NCBI RefSeq assembly: GCF_007833795.1
Contig: NZ_CP032702.1
Location: forward strand, 1,240,001 to 1,304,000
Source of the DNA: Candidatus Pantoea soli
Lineage (GTDB): Bacteria; Pseudomonadota; Gammaproteobacteria; Enterobacterales; Enterobacteriaceae
DNA length: 64,000 nt
Direction: 5' to 3'
The notes beneath the pieces are model-generated. The model worked only from the letters and a program-made list of their open reading frames with translations. It did not search any database and was not told the origin of the DNA. Each line of letters opens with the position of its first letter. The stretch's first letter is position 1. Both the position numbers and the translations under genes were made by a program. Shown piece by piece: positions 1 through 10,350 of this stretch.

Positions 1-1
1 G

Positions 2-295
2 ATGGTGGGCTACAGCGCGATGCCGAATGGCCGCCACCGCGCGGAGATCAGCAAGTTGCTGGTGCATCCCGCTGCGCGCCGGCAGGGCATTGCGCGGCGT
101 CTGATGCAGCAGGCTGAAGCGCTGGCCGCGCAGCAGGGCAAAACGCTGCTGGTGCTGGACACGCGCAGCGGCGATGTCGCCACCGATCTCTATCTGTCGC
201 TGGGCTGGACCATCGCCGGGTCGATTCCGCACTACGCCGGGTCGGTACAGGGTGAACTGGAAGCCACCACCCTGATGTACAAGCGGGCAGAGTAA
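2..295 (+). CDS. GNAT family N-acetyltransferase, 3' part only
   Basis: This is the C-terminal part of a GNAT acetyltransferase; the reading frame is already open at the window edge, so the Met at base 2 is probably internal. The stretch EISKLLVHPAARRQGIARRL is the classic acetyl-CoA binding region (beta4-alpha3 with the R/Q-x-x-G-x-A pyrophosphate loop). The part after it (DTRSGDVATDLYLSLGW) fits the C-terminal half of the fold. The substrate cannot be read from the sequence. It ends 62 bp before the convergent dehydrogenase gene. Confidence 0.8.
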   Translation: MVGYSAMPNGRHRAEISKLLVHPAARRQGIARRLMQQAEALAAQQGKTLLVLDTRSGDVATDLYLSLGWTIAGSIPHYAGSVQGELEATTLMYKRAE

Positions 296-356
296 CGGAC
301 CGGCCGGCAAGGCGATCGGCATGGCACGGCCGCGCGGGCAGGCCGGCAACGCGGTG

Positions 357-1442
357 CTACAGCCGCAGCGCCAGCGCATCAACCCGCTGCATGGCGGCCA
401 GCAGCCGGGCTTCGCTGACCGCTTCCGCCATATTTTGCATGTCCGGTGCCTGTACGGCTTCGTGCACAATCCGCGCCCGCTCGGCGTCACTGAGCGGTGC
501 AATATGTGCCAGCGTCAGCGGAATGCCGCAGTCGCGCGCCAGGCGCATCTCTGTCAGCAGTTCCGCCTCGCTGCGACCTTCCAGCGCCAGCAGGCAGAGG
601 TTGCCGTATCCCACCAGCAGGCCGTGGCCGAATTCGCGCGTTTTATCGCAAAAAGTGAAGCCTTCATACAGCGCATGGGACGCCGCTGCGTGGGCACCCT
701 GGCTCAGTAGCGAGGTTAGTCCCGCCCAGGTAAAAATCGCATCCAGCACCTGGTCCAGCGCTGCTGTCTGGCTGCCCTGCTGTACGGCAGCCCAGGCGGC
801 CGGTCCGTGCCGGGCAATGATTTCATAGCAAATCTGGCTGTGCGCCAGCGAGGCGCGCGCGTTGCCGCTCTCTGCCGGATGCCGCACGCTGACCGCGCGA
901 AATTCATACCATTTCGCCAGCGTATCGCCCAGCCCGGCGGCCAGCCAGCGCGGCGGCGCGGCAGCCAGCAGCGCACTGTCGATGATCACCGCCGCCGGTG
1001 CCTGCGGCAGCGGAAAGATATCGGCGAAATTGCCCCGATCGTCGTAGCGAATGCTGAGCGGTGTCACGGCAGCGCAGGTGGCCGCGATGGTCGGCAGGGT
1101 GATCACCGGCAGGCCACATTGCGCGCCCACCGCTTTGACCGTATCCAGCGCTTTTCCGCCGCCTGCGCCAATCAGCACATCAGCCTGCGCGGTCTGCACC
1201 AGCGCCGCCAGCCGGTCAATGTGGGTCACGGAGGTTTCACCGCCAAACCACAGGCTCTCCGCCAGCGTCACCTGTGCCGCCTGCAGCTGCGCTCGCACCG
1301 GCTGTTCCACCGCCTGTAACGCACGCTGTCCGCCGATTAATAACGCACGCTGGCCCAGGCTGGCGCAGACCGTACCCAGCTCGTTCATGACGCCCGCACC
1401 GCGCAGTACGCGGGCCGGGAACAGCAGATTTTGTCGGGACAT
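357..1442 (-). CDS. iron-containing alcohol dehydrogenase (GldA/HcxA-like)
   Basis: A 361-residue member of the metal-dependent alcohol/glycerol dehydrogenase family, reminiscent of E. coli YbdH (HcxA, a 2-oxoacid reductase). GAGGGKALDTVKA is the dinucleotide-binding motif; GDTLAKWYE carries the metal-ligand Asp, and HAAASHALYEGF and EFGHGLLVGYG carry the two His ligands. The start at 1442 was chosen over the longer frame (to 1475) because GGAGGAG lies just upstream and the family homology begins there. It is divergent from dinG, with 228 bp between starts. The substrate is inference only; HcxA is the nearest relative I recall. Confidence 0.75.
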   Translation of the reverse strand: MSRQNLLFPARVLRGAGVMNELGTVCASLGQRALLIGGQRALQAVEQPVRAQLQAAQVTLAESLWFGGETSVTHIDRLAALVQTAQADVLIGAGGGKALDTVKAVGAQCGLPVITLPTIAATCAAVTPLSIRYDDRGNFADIFPLPQAPAAVIIDSALLAAAPPRWLAAGLGDTLAKWYEFRAVSVRHPAESGNARASLAHSQICYEIIARHGPAAWAAVQQGSQTAALDQVLDAIFTWAGLTSLLSQGAHAAASHALYEGFTFCDKTREFGHGLLVGYGNLCLLALEGRSEAELLTEMRLARDCGIPLTLAHIAPLSDAERARIVHEAVQAPDMQNMAEAVSEARLLAAMQRVDALALRL

Positions 1443-1627
1443 GCTTTCTCCTCCGAAAGTGGGATGGCCTATCATCGCTAAAACCGCGGGCGGGGAACAT
1501 CGCTGGCTGCAAATAATCCCGACGCCGTTTTGTATGCGTTACTGCCGGGCGCGTCGCGCAGGCGGACGCGGCGTGAAAGGCGGAAGCCGGCGCGAAAAAA
1601 TGGCAGTGAAAGCTGACGCTGCGACAA

Positions 1628-1647
1628 TACTGTGTAAAAATACAGGC
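1628..1647 (+). promoter_or_regulatory. LexA (SOS) box of dinG-ybiB
   Basis: TACTGTGTAAAAATACAGGC contains CTG-N10-CAG with an AT-rich centre, matching the enterobacterial LexA consensus (TACTGTATATATATACAGTA) at all six core bases. It ends 23 bp before the dinG start at 1671, as expected for a DNA-damage inducible promoter. dinG is a known LexA target in E. coli. Confidence 0.85.
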
Positions 1648-1670
1648 CGGTTCAGCAAACAGTAATGATT

Positions 1671-3806
1671 ATGGCCCTGACAGCAGCGATAAAAAGCCAG
1701 ATTGCGCAATGGTATAAGGCGCTGCAGCAGCAGGTTCCTGACTTTATTCCGCGCGCCCCGCAGCGCCAGATGATCGCCGAAGTGGCGAAAAGTCTGGCCG
1801 GGGATGAAGGTCGCCATCTGGCGATTGAAGCGCCCACCGGCGTGGGTAAAACCTTGTCCTATCTCATTCCCGGCATCGCCGTCAGCCGGGCAGAAGAGAA
1901 ACGTTTAGTGATCAGCACCGCCAACGTGGCGCTGCAGGATCAGATCTTCAGCAAAGATCTGCCGCTGCTGAAAAAAATTATCCCTGACCTGACCTTTACG
2001 GCGGCGTTCGGCCGCGGCCGTTATGTCTGTCCGCGCAATCTTGCTGCCCTGGCCGCCAGCGACGATCAGCAGGGCGATCTGCTGTTCTATCTGGATGAAG
2101 AGGCGGTGACCGGCTCAAAAGAGGAGCAGGCGTTTTGCGCACGGCTGGAAAAGGATCTCAGCAGCTATAAATGGGATGGTTTACGCGATCACAGTGAGCA
2201 CGCTATCGAAGACAGCCTGTGGCGGCGTCTGTCAACCGACAAAGCGAATTGCCTGGCGCATCACTGCCGCTGGTATCGTGAGTGCCCGTTTTTTGTGGCC
2301 CGTCGGGAAATCGAGCAGGCCGATGTGGTCGTGGCCAACCACGCGCTGGTGATGGCCGCCATGGAAAATGAATCGGTGCTGCCGCCGGCGAAACAGCTGA
2401 TGCTGGTGCTGGATGAAGGCCATCATCTGCCGGAAGTGGCGCGCGATGCGCTGGAGATGAGCGCGGAAATTACCCCGGGCTGGAGCAGCCTGCAGCTGGA
2501 TCTGTTCGTGCGGCTGGTGGAGACAATTATGGCCCAGTTCCGGCCAAAATCGCCACCGCCCCTTACGCATCCCGAGCGGCTGAAAGGCCACTGCGACGAA
2601 ATGCGCGAACTGCTGCAAACCCTGTGCAACGCGCTTAATCCCTTGCTGCCGCCGGATAATCAGCCCGGTGAGTTTCGCTTTGTGCTGGGGGAGCTGCCGG
2701 AGGCGCTGCTGACGCTGTGCGCCCGGCTGTTTAAGCTAAGCGATGCGCTGCGTGGCCTGAGCGAAGGGCTGCTGAATGAGCTGGGCGAGCAGACCGGCAA
2801 AGCCGATATCATGCGGCTGCATAAAGCGATTCTGCAGCTTAATCGCCAGTTTGGCTGGTTTGAGTCCATCAGCAAGCTGTGGCGGCTGGCCGCGATGGAG
2901 AAAGCCTCCGGCGCGCCGGTTTCAAAATGGGTGACGCGGGAAATCCGTGAGGGCCAGGCGCATCTGCTGTTTCACTGCGCCGGCATCCGCGTCAGCGATC
3001 AGCTGGAAAAGCTGCTGTGGCGCAAAATTCCGCACGTGGTGGTCACTTCGGCCACGCTGCGCTCGCTGAACAGTTTTAACCGCCTGCAGGAGATGTCGGG
3101 CCTGAATGAAAAAGCGGGTGACCGTTTTGTGGCACTGGATTCGCCGTTTAACCATGTTGAGCAGGGCAGGCTGGTGATTCCACAGATGCGCTATGAACCG
3201 CTGATGAGCCACGAAGCCGAGCACATTGCTGAAATGGCGCGCTTCTTCCGCCAGCAAGTGGCGGAAGCAAAGCATAAAGGCGTGCTGGTGCTGTTTGCCA
3301 GTGGCCGTGCCATGCAGCAGTTTGTCAGCCTGCTGCCTGACCTGCGGCTGTCGATGCTGGTGCAGGGCGATCAGCCGCGCTCCCGGCTGGTGACGCTGCA
3401 CCGTCAGCGCGTCACGGCCGGCAGCACCAGTATTCTGGTCGGGCTGCAATCCTTCGCGGAAGGGCTGGATTTAAAAGGCGATCTGCTGTCGCAGGTGCAC
3501 ATCCATAAAATTGCTTTTCCGCCGGTGGACAGTCCGGTAATTTTGACCGAGGGTGAGTGGCTGAAAAGCCTGAAACGTTACCCGTTTGAGGTGCAGAGTT
3601 TACCCAGTGCGTCGTTTACGCTGATTCAGCAGGTCGGGCGTCTGATTCGCAGCCATCACTGCTTTGGTGAAATTGTGATTTACGATCGCCGCCTGCTGAG
3701 CAAAGCCTACGGCAGTCGCCTGCTGGCTGCGCTGCCGGTGTTTCCGATTGAACAGCCGCCGGTGCCGGCAGCGGGCAAGTCAGCGAAGCGCAGCAAGAAA
3801 TCCTGA
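1671..3806 (+). CDS. dinG: ATP-dependent DNA helicase DinG
   Basis: 711-residue iron-sulfur superfamily 2 helicase (XPD-like, 5'-3') that unwinds D-loops, R-loops and forked DNA during damage repair. Walker A is EAPTGVGKT (about residues 53-61), the DEAH-type box is LDEGHH, and four cysteines (Cys120 in GRYVCP, then the CLAHHCRWYREC group) fit the 4Fe-4S cluster site. The C-terminal helicase lobe ends in QQVGRLIRS. The start at 1671 matches the E. coli N-terminus (MALTA); an ATG two codons earlier at 1665 is possible. A LexA box lies just upstream, and ybiB follows after 70 bp. Confidence 0.97.
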   Translation: MALTAAIKSQIAQWYKALQQQVPDFIPRAPQRQMIAEVAKSLAGDEGRHLAIEAPTGVGKTLSYLIPGIAVSRAEEKRLVISTANVALQDQIFSKDLPLLKKIIPDLTFTAAFGRGRYVCPRNLAALAASDDQQGDLLFYLDEEAVTGSKEEQAFCARLEKDLSSYKWDGLRDHSEHAIEDSLWRRLSTDKANCLAHHCRWYRECPFFVARREIEQADVVVANHALVMAAMENESVLPPAKQLMLVLDEGHHLPEVARDALEMSAEITPGWSSLQLDLFVRLVETIMAQFRPKSPPPLTHPERLKGHCDEMRELLQTLCNALNPLLPPDNQPGEFRFVLGELPEALLTLCARLFKLSDALRGLSEGLLNELGEQTGKADIMRLHKAILQLNRQFGWFESISKLWRLAAMEKASGAPVSKWVTREIREGQAHLLFHCAGIRVSDQLEKLLWRKIPHVVVTSATLRSLNSFNRLQEMSGLNEKAGDRFVALDSPFNHVEQGRLVIPQMRYEPLMSHEAEHIAEMARFFRQQVAEAKHKGVLVLFASGRAMQQFVSLLPDLRLSMLVQGDQPRSRLVTLHRQRVTAGSTSILVGLQSFAEGLDLKGDLLSQVHIHKIAFPPVDSPVILTEGEWLKSLKRYPFEVQSLPSASFTLIQQVGRLIRSHHCFGEIVIYDRRLLSKAYGSRLLAALPVFPIEQPPVPAAGKSAKRSKKS

Positions 3807-3876
3807 GTATGCGGCACCAGCCGGTGCATTGATTGGGCAGCCGGATGCGCTGCCGCCTGGAAGCGGGAAGATCCTG

Positions 3877-4845
3877 ATGGAACTGAACAATATTATTAAA
3901 GAGATTGGGCGCGGCAAAAATCATGCGCGCGATATCGATTTCGATACCGCCGCCGCCCTTTATGGCGCGATACTGGATGGCGCAGTGCCGGAGCTGGAGC
4001 TGGGTGGCATCCTGATTGCGCTGCGCATCAAGGGCGAGGGTGAGCAGGAGATGCTGGGCTTCTACCACGCCATGCAGCAGCGCATGCTGCAGCTGCAGCC
4101 GCCGGCGGGCCGGCCAATGCCGGTGGTGATCCCGAGCTATAACGGCGCACGTCGTCAGGGCAACCTGACCCCGCTGCTGGCGCTGCTGCTGGTGAAGCTG
4201 GGCCTGCCGGTGCTGATGCATGGCGTCAGCGACGATCCGACGCGTGTGACCTCGGAAGCGGTGCTGGCCGCGCTGGAGATTGCGCCGGTAACCAATGCGG
4301 AGCAGGCGCAGGCGGCGCTGAATGCCGGCCAGCTGGCATTTATGACCATTGATCACCTGTGCGCACCGATGGCGCAACAGCTGTCGCTGCGCTGGCGGAT
4401 GGGCGTGCGTAACAGCGCACACACGCTGGCCAAGCTGGCCACGCCGTTTGCGCCACGCGCGGCGCTGCGACTGGCCAGCGTGTCACATCCGGAGTACGTG
4501 CCGCGCGTAGGCAAATTTTTCCAGGACATTGATGCACCGGCCATTCTGCTGAACGGCACCGAAGGCGAGGTTTACGCCAGTCCGCAGCGCTGTCCGGCGA
4601 TCAATTATATTCGCGGCGCGGGGGCTGATCCTGAGGTGTGGGTGGCGCGTCAGCCGGAAGTGACGCTGGCCTTACCGGAGAGCAAAAGCGCCGGAGATAC
4701 TGCGGCCTGGATCCGCCAGGTGCTGGCCGGTGAACGGGCGGTACCGCAGGCGCTGCGCCTGCAGCTGGCGTGCTGTCTGGTGGCAACCGGCGAAGCCACC
4801 AGCCTGGCCGCAGCTGACGCGCGGCTGCAGCAGGCCGGGATCTGA
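3877..4845 (+). CDS. ybiB: TrpD2-family nucleic-acid-binding protein YbiB
   Basis: 322 residues, close to the 320 of E. coli YbiB. It has the anthranilate phosphoribosyltransferase fold (glycosyltransferase family 3) but belongs to the TrpD2 group, known to bind nucleic acid rather than make tryptophan. IIKEIGRGKNHARD at the N-terminus, the central RWRMGVRNSAHTLAKL and HGTEGEVYA-like NGTEGEVYA are recognisable. The start at 3877 is supported by homology and a GGAAG site; the open frame to 3748 overlaps dinG. Being downstream of dinG it is probably in the same SOS operon. Confidence 0.93.
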   Translation: MELNNIIKEIGRGKNHARDIDFDTAAALYGAILDGAVPELELGGILIALRIKGEGEQEMLGFYHAMQQRMLQLQPPAGRPMPVVIPSYNGARRQGNLTPLLALLLVKLGLPVLMHGVSDDPTRVTSEAVLAALEIAPVTNAEQAQAALNAGQLAFMTIDHLCAPMAQQLSLRWRMGVRNSAHTLAKLATPFAPRAALRLASVSHPEYVPRVGKFFQDIDAPAILLNGTEGEVYASPQRCPAINYIRGAGADPEVWVARQPEVTLALPESKSAGDTAAWIRQVLAGERAVPQALRLQLACCLVATGEATSLAAADARLQQAGI

Positions 4846-4950
4846 GCCGCGGCTAACCGGGCATCCTGCTGCGCGGCCTGGCCGGGACAGCGGGGGCGAA
4901 CCGGGGAAGACACCGCAGCGCGGCGAAAAGGAAACAACGTGCTCCCGGCG

Positions 4951-5430
4951 GCAATCGCCCGCCGCAGGGGGGCTCTCCGCAGCAGCAATCGCCCGCTGCG
5001 GGGGATTCTCTTACCAGCAGCAATCGCCCGCCGCAGGGGGGGCTCTCCGCAGCAGCAATCGCCCGCTGCGGGGGATTCTCTCACCAGCAGCAATGGCTCG
5101 CCGCAGATGCTTCTCTCAACCGTGGCAATCGCTCGCCTTGGACGCTTCTCTCAATAGCGGCAATCGCCCGACGCGGGAGGTTCTCTCAACCGCGGCAATC
5201 GCGGGGTGCGGACGGTTCTCTCATCAGCGGCAATCTCGCGGTGCGGGGGATTCTCTTACCAGCAGCAATGGCTCGCTGCAGACACTTCTCTCAACCGCGG
5301 CAATCGCGCGGTGCGGGGAATTCTCTCACCAGCAGCAATAGCTCGCTGCAGATGCTTCTCTCAACCGTGGCAACCGCGCGGTGCGAACGGTTCTCTCATC
5401 AGCGGCCATCGCCCGGCCGGCCCTCCCTTA
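4951..5430. repeat. 35-bp tandem repeat array, about 13.5 imperfect units
   Basis: Thirteen consecutive units start at 4951, 4985, 5020, 5055, 5090, 5125, 5160, 5195, 5230, 5265, 5300, 5335 and 5370. All are 35 bp except the first (34), and a degenerate fourteenth starts at 5405. Each unit begins GCAATSG and carries TTCTCTYA near position 22-29; a central stretch of about 14 bp varies and in several units is a short dyad (CCCGC-T-GCGGG). The array fills the gap between convergent ybiB and the M20 hydrolase. The + strand lacks stop codons in all frames only because of the unit sequence; 35 is not a multiple of three and no ribosome binding site is visible, so I do not call it coding. Confidence 0.95.
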
Positions 5431-6597
5431 GCTGCGGCCTTCGCGCTGTGGCAGCACGCTTTCCACCAGTGTCTGCCAGAAGGAAATGCCGATGGGCAGC
5501 AGTGCGTCATTGAAATCATATTTTGCATTGTGCAGCGGCGCGGATGGCGTTGCGCCGTCGGCGCCCAGCCAGAAATAGGCACCGGGGCAGGCTTCCAGCA
5601 TACAGGCAAAATCTTCGGAGGCCATCGAGGGGTTAACCTGCCAGTGCACCTGCTGCTCGCCCAGCATCTGCATCGCGGCGTCACGCACCCGGGCGGCCGG
5701 TGCCGCATGGTTGGCGGTAACCGGATAGCCGGGATACCAGTGAATTTCGCCGCTGACACCAAACGGACGCGGCAGGGTGGTGACAAAATCCTCAATCAGC
5801 CCGCGTACGCGGTCGCGGACGTCGGTTTTCAGACAGCGCACCGTGCCGCGCAACACGATCTGCTCCGGAATCACATTGATGGCCTCGCCACCGTGAATCT
5901 GCGTCACGCTCACCACCGCTGACGACAGCGGCGACAGGCGGCGTGAGGGAATGGTCTGCAGCGCCAGAATCAGCTCCGCCGCAACCACCATCGGGTCCGC
6001 GCCGCTCTCCGGCATAGCCGCATGACAGCTTTTACCGCAGAGGGTAATTTCAAAGGAATCCAGCGACGCCATCATGGTATCGGGATTGACCGCCAGCGTG
6101 CCCACCGGCAGGCCGGGCCAGTTATGCATCGCGTATACCGCATCCATCGGGAAGCGACTGAACAGCCCCTCTTCAACCATTTTGCGTGCGCCGCCCAGGT
6201 TCTCCTCGGCGGGCTGAAACAGAAAATGCACCGTGCCGCTGAAGCGGCGCGTCGCCGCCAGCTGACAGGCGGCGGCCAGCAGAATGGCGGTGTGACCGTC
6301 GTGACCGCAGCCATGCATTACGCCCGGCGTGGCGGATTTCCACGGCGCGTCGCCTTTCTCCGTAATCGGCAGCGCATCCATGTCAGCGCGCAGGCCAATC
6401 ACCGGGCCAGGGCCGTTTTCCAGCGTACCGATCACGCCGGTGCCTGCAAGGCCGCGAAACACCTGCAGGCCAGCCTGCGTCAAAACCTCAGCGACCAGAT
6501 CGCTGGTCTGCTGCTCCTGGTAACCCAGCTCGGGGTGTTGGTGTAAGTGATGACGCCAGGCAAGGGCGTTTTCCAGCAGGACAGCAGGCAGGCTCAT
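5428..6597 (-). CDS. M20 family amidohydrolase (hippurate hydrolase-like)
   Basis: 389-residue zinc-dependent aminoacylase/carboxypeptidase of the M20D type (HipO, IAA-amino acid hydrolase, AbgA relatives), which releases an acyl group from N-acyl amino acids. LRADMDALP, MHGCGHDGHTA, FLFQPAEE and GGEAINVIPE carry the expected metal ligands and dimerisation region. The start at 6597 begins the conserved LENALAWRHHLHQHPELG segment and has GGAG nine bases upstream; the frame is open to 6627. The acyl group is unknown. It lies next to the hut locus, so use of N-acyl amino acids as a nitrogen source is plausible but unproven. Confidence 0.88.
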   Translation of the reverse strand: MSLPAVLLENALAWRHHLHQHPELGYQEQQTSDLVAEVLTQAGLQVFRGLAGTGVIGTLENGPGPVIGLRADMDALPITEKGDAPWKSATPGVMHGCGHDGHTAILLAAACQLAATRRFSGTVHFLFQPAEENLGGARKMVEEGLFSRFPMDAVYAMHNWPGLPVGTLAVNPDTMMASLDSFEITLCGKSCHAAMPESGADPMVVAAELILALQTIPSRRLSPLSSAVVSVTQIHGGEAINVIPEQIVLRGTVRCLKTDVRDRVRGLIEDFVTTLPRPFGVSGEIHWYPGYPVTANHAAPAARVRDAAMQMLGEQQVHWQVNPSMASEDFACMLEACPGAYFWLGADGATPSAPLHNAKYDFNDALLPIGISFWQTLVESVLPQREGRS

Positions 6598-6651
6598 AAA
6601 TAACAGCTCCATCAGCAGCGGCAGCAAAGGGGCTGGCGCGGGAAGTTAAGT

Positions 6652-6717
6652 CTTCACTGTAGAGTGAAGCACCGGGAGCGTCTATCGCAGAACGGAATAA
6701 TTTTGCTATAGGCTATA
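6652..6717. promoter_or_regulatory. two inverted repeats upstream of the M20 hydrolase
   Basis: CTTCACT (6652-6658) and AGTGAAG (6663-6669) form a dyad, and TATAG-G-CTATA (6707-6717) is an 11-bp odd palindrome in AT-rich DNA. Both sit 55-120 bp upstream of the hydrolase start and could be operators. The second resembles LysR-type binding motifs (T-N11-A), but no LysR gene is adjacent. Confidence 0.4.
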
Positions 6718-6748
6718 ACCAAAAAGCATAGTAAACATGACAGCTGAA

Positions 6749-6768
6749 TGACGGCATCCCTGCCGTCA
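6749..6768 (-). terminator. hairpin after hutU
   Basis: TGACGGCA (6749-6756), loop TCCC, TGCCGTCA (6761-6768): an 8-bp perfect stem 12 bp beyond the hutU stop. There is no clear T-tract on the minus strand, so it may be a 3'-end stabilising stem rather than a true intrinsic terminator. Confidence 0.45.
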
Positions 6769-6780
6769 CGCGCGCCTCTT

Positions 6781-8466
<1,686 letters not shown>

Positions 8467-8477
8467 CATCGGGTCCT

Positions 8478-10031
8478 TTAATTTACAGTAGAACGCTGGC
8501 TTGGCAGCAGCGCGGTAAGGGTTTCAGGCCAGGCGTGACGGCTGGCCCACAGGCGCATGGACTCAATATCCGGCGCCAGTAAACGGTCATGGTCGAGGAA
8601 CGCGACCTGCTGACGGATGCGCTGCATCTCCTGCTCAATGGCGGCTGAACTCTGCAGCGGACGATGAAAATCAATGCCCTGCGCTGCCGCCATGGCCTCA
8701 ATGCCGACCACGGCTGCGGTGTTGAAGCACATATCGTGCAGGCGGCGCGCAGCGTATGTCGCCATAGAAACGTGATCTTCCTGATTCGCCGAGGTCGGCA
8801 GACTGTCGACGCTGCCGGGATGCGCCAGCGATTTGTTCTCCGAAGCCAGCGCCGCCGCGGTAACCTGCGCGATCATAAAGCCGGAGTTGACGCCGCCGTC
8901 GCGGACGAGGAAAGGCGGCAGGCCGGAGAGGCCGGCATCCAGCAGCAGCGCCAGGCGGCGTTCTGAAATGGCACCGATTTCGGCAATCGCCAGCGCGATA
9001 ATGTCTGCGGCAAAGGCCACCGGCTCGGCGTGGAAGTTGCCGCCGGAGATGACATCGCCGCTGTCGCTGAACACCAGTGGATTATCAGAAGCGGCGTTGG
9101 CTTCAATCTGCAATACGCGCGCAGCGTGGCACAGGTTATCGAGACAGGCCCCCATAACCTGCGGCACGCAGCGGATAGAGTAGGGGTCCTGCACCCGTCC
9201 GCAGTGCGCGTGGGAGTGAAGAATGTGACTGCCTGCCAGCAGGGCGGAGACCGCCGCGGCGACGGCGATTTGTCCCGGCTGACCGCGCGCTTCGTGGATG
9301 CGCGCATCGTAGGGTTTTACCGAACCTTTAATCGCTTCCAGCGACAGCGCGCCGGCCATCAGTCCGGCAGCAAACAGGTTTTCCGCTTCAAACAGGCCGC
9401 GCAGCGCCAGGGCGGTAGAGACCTGGGTGCCGTTGAGCAGCGCCAGGCCCTCTTTCGGGCCCAGGACAATCGGCTGCAGCCCGGCGCGCGCCAGCCCTTC
9501 GACAGCCGGCAGCAGCTGGCCGTCGATGCGCACCTGGCCTTCACCCAGCAGCATCAGGGAAAGATGCGCCAGCGGCGCAAGGTCGCCCGAGGCCCCGACC
9601 GAGCCTTTGGCCGGAATGCAGGGCATGACGCCGGCGTTGAACAGCGCCAGCAGGGCGTCAATCAGCTCGCGGCGCACGCCAGAGTGGCCCCGCGCCAGGC
9701 TGATAATTTTGGTGGCCATAATCAGGCGGGTGACGTTATCCGGCAGCAGATCGCCCAGTCCGACGCTATGTGACAGTACCAGGTTACGCTGCAGTTCTGC
9801 CAGCCGCCCGGGGGGGATCTGCGTCTGGGCCAGTTTGCCGAAACCGGTATTGATGCCATATACCACGTTGCCTGACGCCACAATCGCCCCGATGGTTGCC
9901 TGGGCGCGATCAATGGCCTCACGCGCCTCCTCAGCCAGCTGCAGCGTGACCCGCTGCTGATAAAGGGTGCGCAAGGTCGCAAGGTCCACCTCACCCGGAA
10001 CAAGGCGAATGTGCTCAACCGAACCTGACAT
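8478..10031 (-). CDS. hutH: histidine ammonia-lyase HutH
   Basis: 517-residue cytosolic homotetrameric enzyme that deaminates L-histidine to trans-urocanate. [14 protein letters not shown] holds the Ala147-Ser148-Gly149 triad that cyclises to the MIO cofactor. YGINTGFG (Tyr59), SHSVG (His88), LLNGTQ and QDPYSIR (Tyr284) complete the active site. The start is set by AGGAG six bases upstream. It is the first gene of hutHU. Its promoter has a sigma-54 element and two HutC-like boxes, the second overlapping the Shine-Dalgarno region. Compare the second homologue at 18521-20011, which lacks the MIO triad. Confidence 0.97.
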   Translation of the reverse strand: MSGSVEHIRLVPGEVDLATLRTLYQQRVTLQLAEEAREAIDRAQATIGAIVASGNVVYGINTGFGKLAQTQIPPGRLAELQRNLVLSHSVGLGDLLPDNVTRLIMATKIISLARGHSGVRRELIDALLALFNAGVMPCIPAKGSVGASGDLAPLAHLSLMLLGEGQVRIDGQLLPAVEGLARAGLQPIVLGPKEGLALLNGTQVSTALALRGLFEAENLFAAGLMAGALSLEAIKGSVKPYDARIHEARGQPGQIAVAAAVSALLAGSHILHSHAHCGRVQDPYSIRCVPQVMGACLDNLCHAARVLQIEANAASDNPLVFSDSGDVISGGNFHAEPVAFAADIIALAIAEIGAISERRLALLLDAGLSGLPPFLVRDGGVNSGFMIAQVTAAALASENKSLAHPGSVDSLPTSANQEDHVSMATYAARRLHDMCFNTAAVVGIEAMAAAQGIDFHRPLQSSAAIEQEMQRIRQQVAFLDHDRLLAPDIESMRLWASRHAWPETLTALLPSQRSTVN

Positions 10032-10039
10032 AGTCTACT

Positions 10040-10053
10040 CCTGTCTATACAAG
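10040..10053 (-). promoter_or_regulatory. HutC-like operator 2 of hutHU, at the ribosome binding site
   Basis: On the minus strand CTTGTATAGACAGG differs in one base from the box at 10142-10155, and its GG end runs into the AGGAG of hutH. It lies 102 bp from the first box, close to a whole number of helical turns. HutC sites in Klebsiella and Pseudomonas contain the same TGTATA-type dyad. Confidence 0.65.
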
Positions 10054-10141
10054 TAAGCTGGTGCGATCCGGTGCTGTTTGCCTGGCAATATCCGCCGCCG
10101 GATGACCATGGAATGCTGTGAGTGAAGCATAAGTGTCTAAT

Positions 10142-10155
10142 CTTGTCTATACAAG
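10142..10155 (-). promoter_or_regulatory. HutC-like operator 1 of hutHU
   Basis: CTTGT-CTAT-ACAAG is a dyad with perfect 5-bp arms. On the minus strand it begins one base after the -12 part of the sigma-54 element, so it would cover the transcription start. Confidence 0.75.
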
Positions 10156-10156
10156 T

Positions 10157-10172
10157 AGCAAGCGCTATGCCA
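10157..10172 (-). promoter_or_regulatory. sigma-54 promoter of hutHU
   Basis: The minus strand reads TGGCATAGCGCTTGCT. This fits the -24/-12 consensus TGGCACG-N4-TTGCW, with GG and GC at the exact required spacing and mismatches only in the less conserved positions 6-7. A NtrC-like half-matched site (GCACC-N5-GGGGC, 10236-10250) lies about 70 bp upstream. Confidence 0.7.
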
Positions 10173-10286
10173 GATTCGTCTCATTCTGTGAATTATGCCG
10201 CACTGCGGGCAGGCGGCGCATGCGCGGGCGCCGTAGCACCGAAACGGGGCGCGTGCTGCACTGTGACAGGGAAACGTGCACCATTG

Positions 10287-10300
10287 AATGTATATACATT
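10287..10300. promoter_or_regulatory. HutC-like operator upstream of hutC
   Basis: AATGTATATACATT is a perfect 14-bp palindrome containing the TGTATATACA core seen at the other hut boxes. It lies 51 bp before the hutC start, which suggests autoregulation. Confidence 0.7.
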
Positions 10301-10350
10301 TGCGCCCGGAGACAGTAAACTTTGGGCATAACTCGTAAAAGGAACAGGAT

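Noticed and set aside
4730..5341. Long + strand reading frame across the repeat array (about 203 codons), with others in all frames
   Set aside because: The unit lacks stop codons on the + strand, so all frames stay open by composition. The unit of 35 bp shifts frame every copy, the frame starts inside ybiB, and there is no ribosome binding site.
4951..5430. Possible CRISPR array
   Set aside because: There are no identical repeats separated by unique spacers. Both the conserved and variable parts recur between units, and no cas genes are present.
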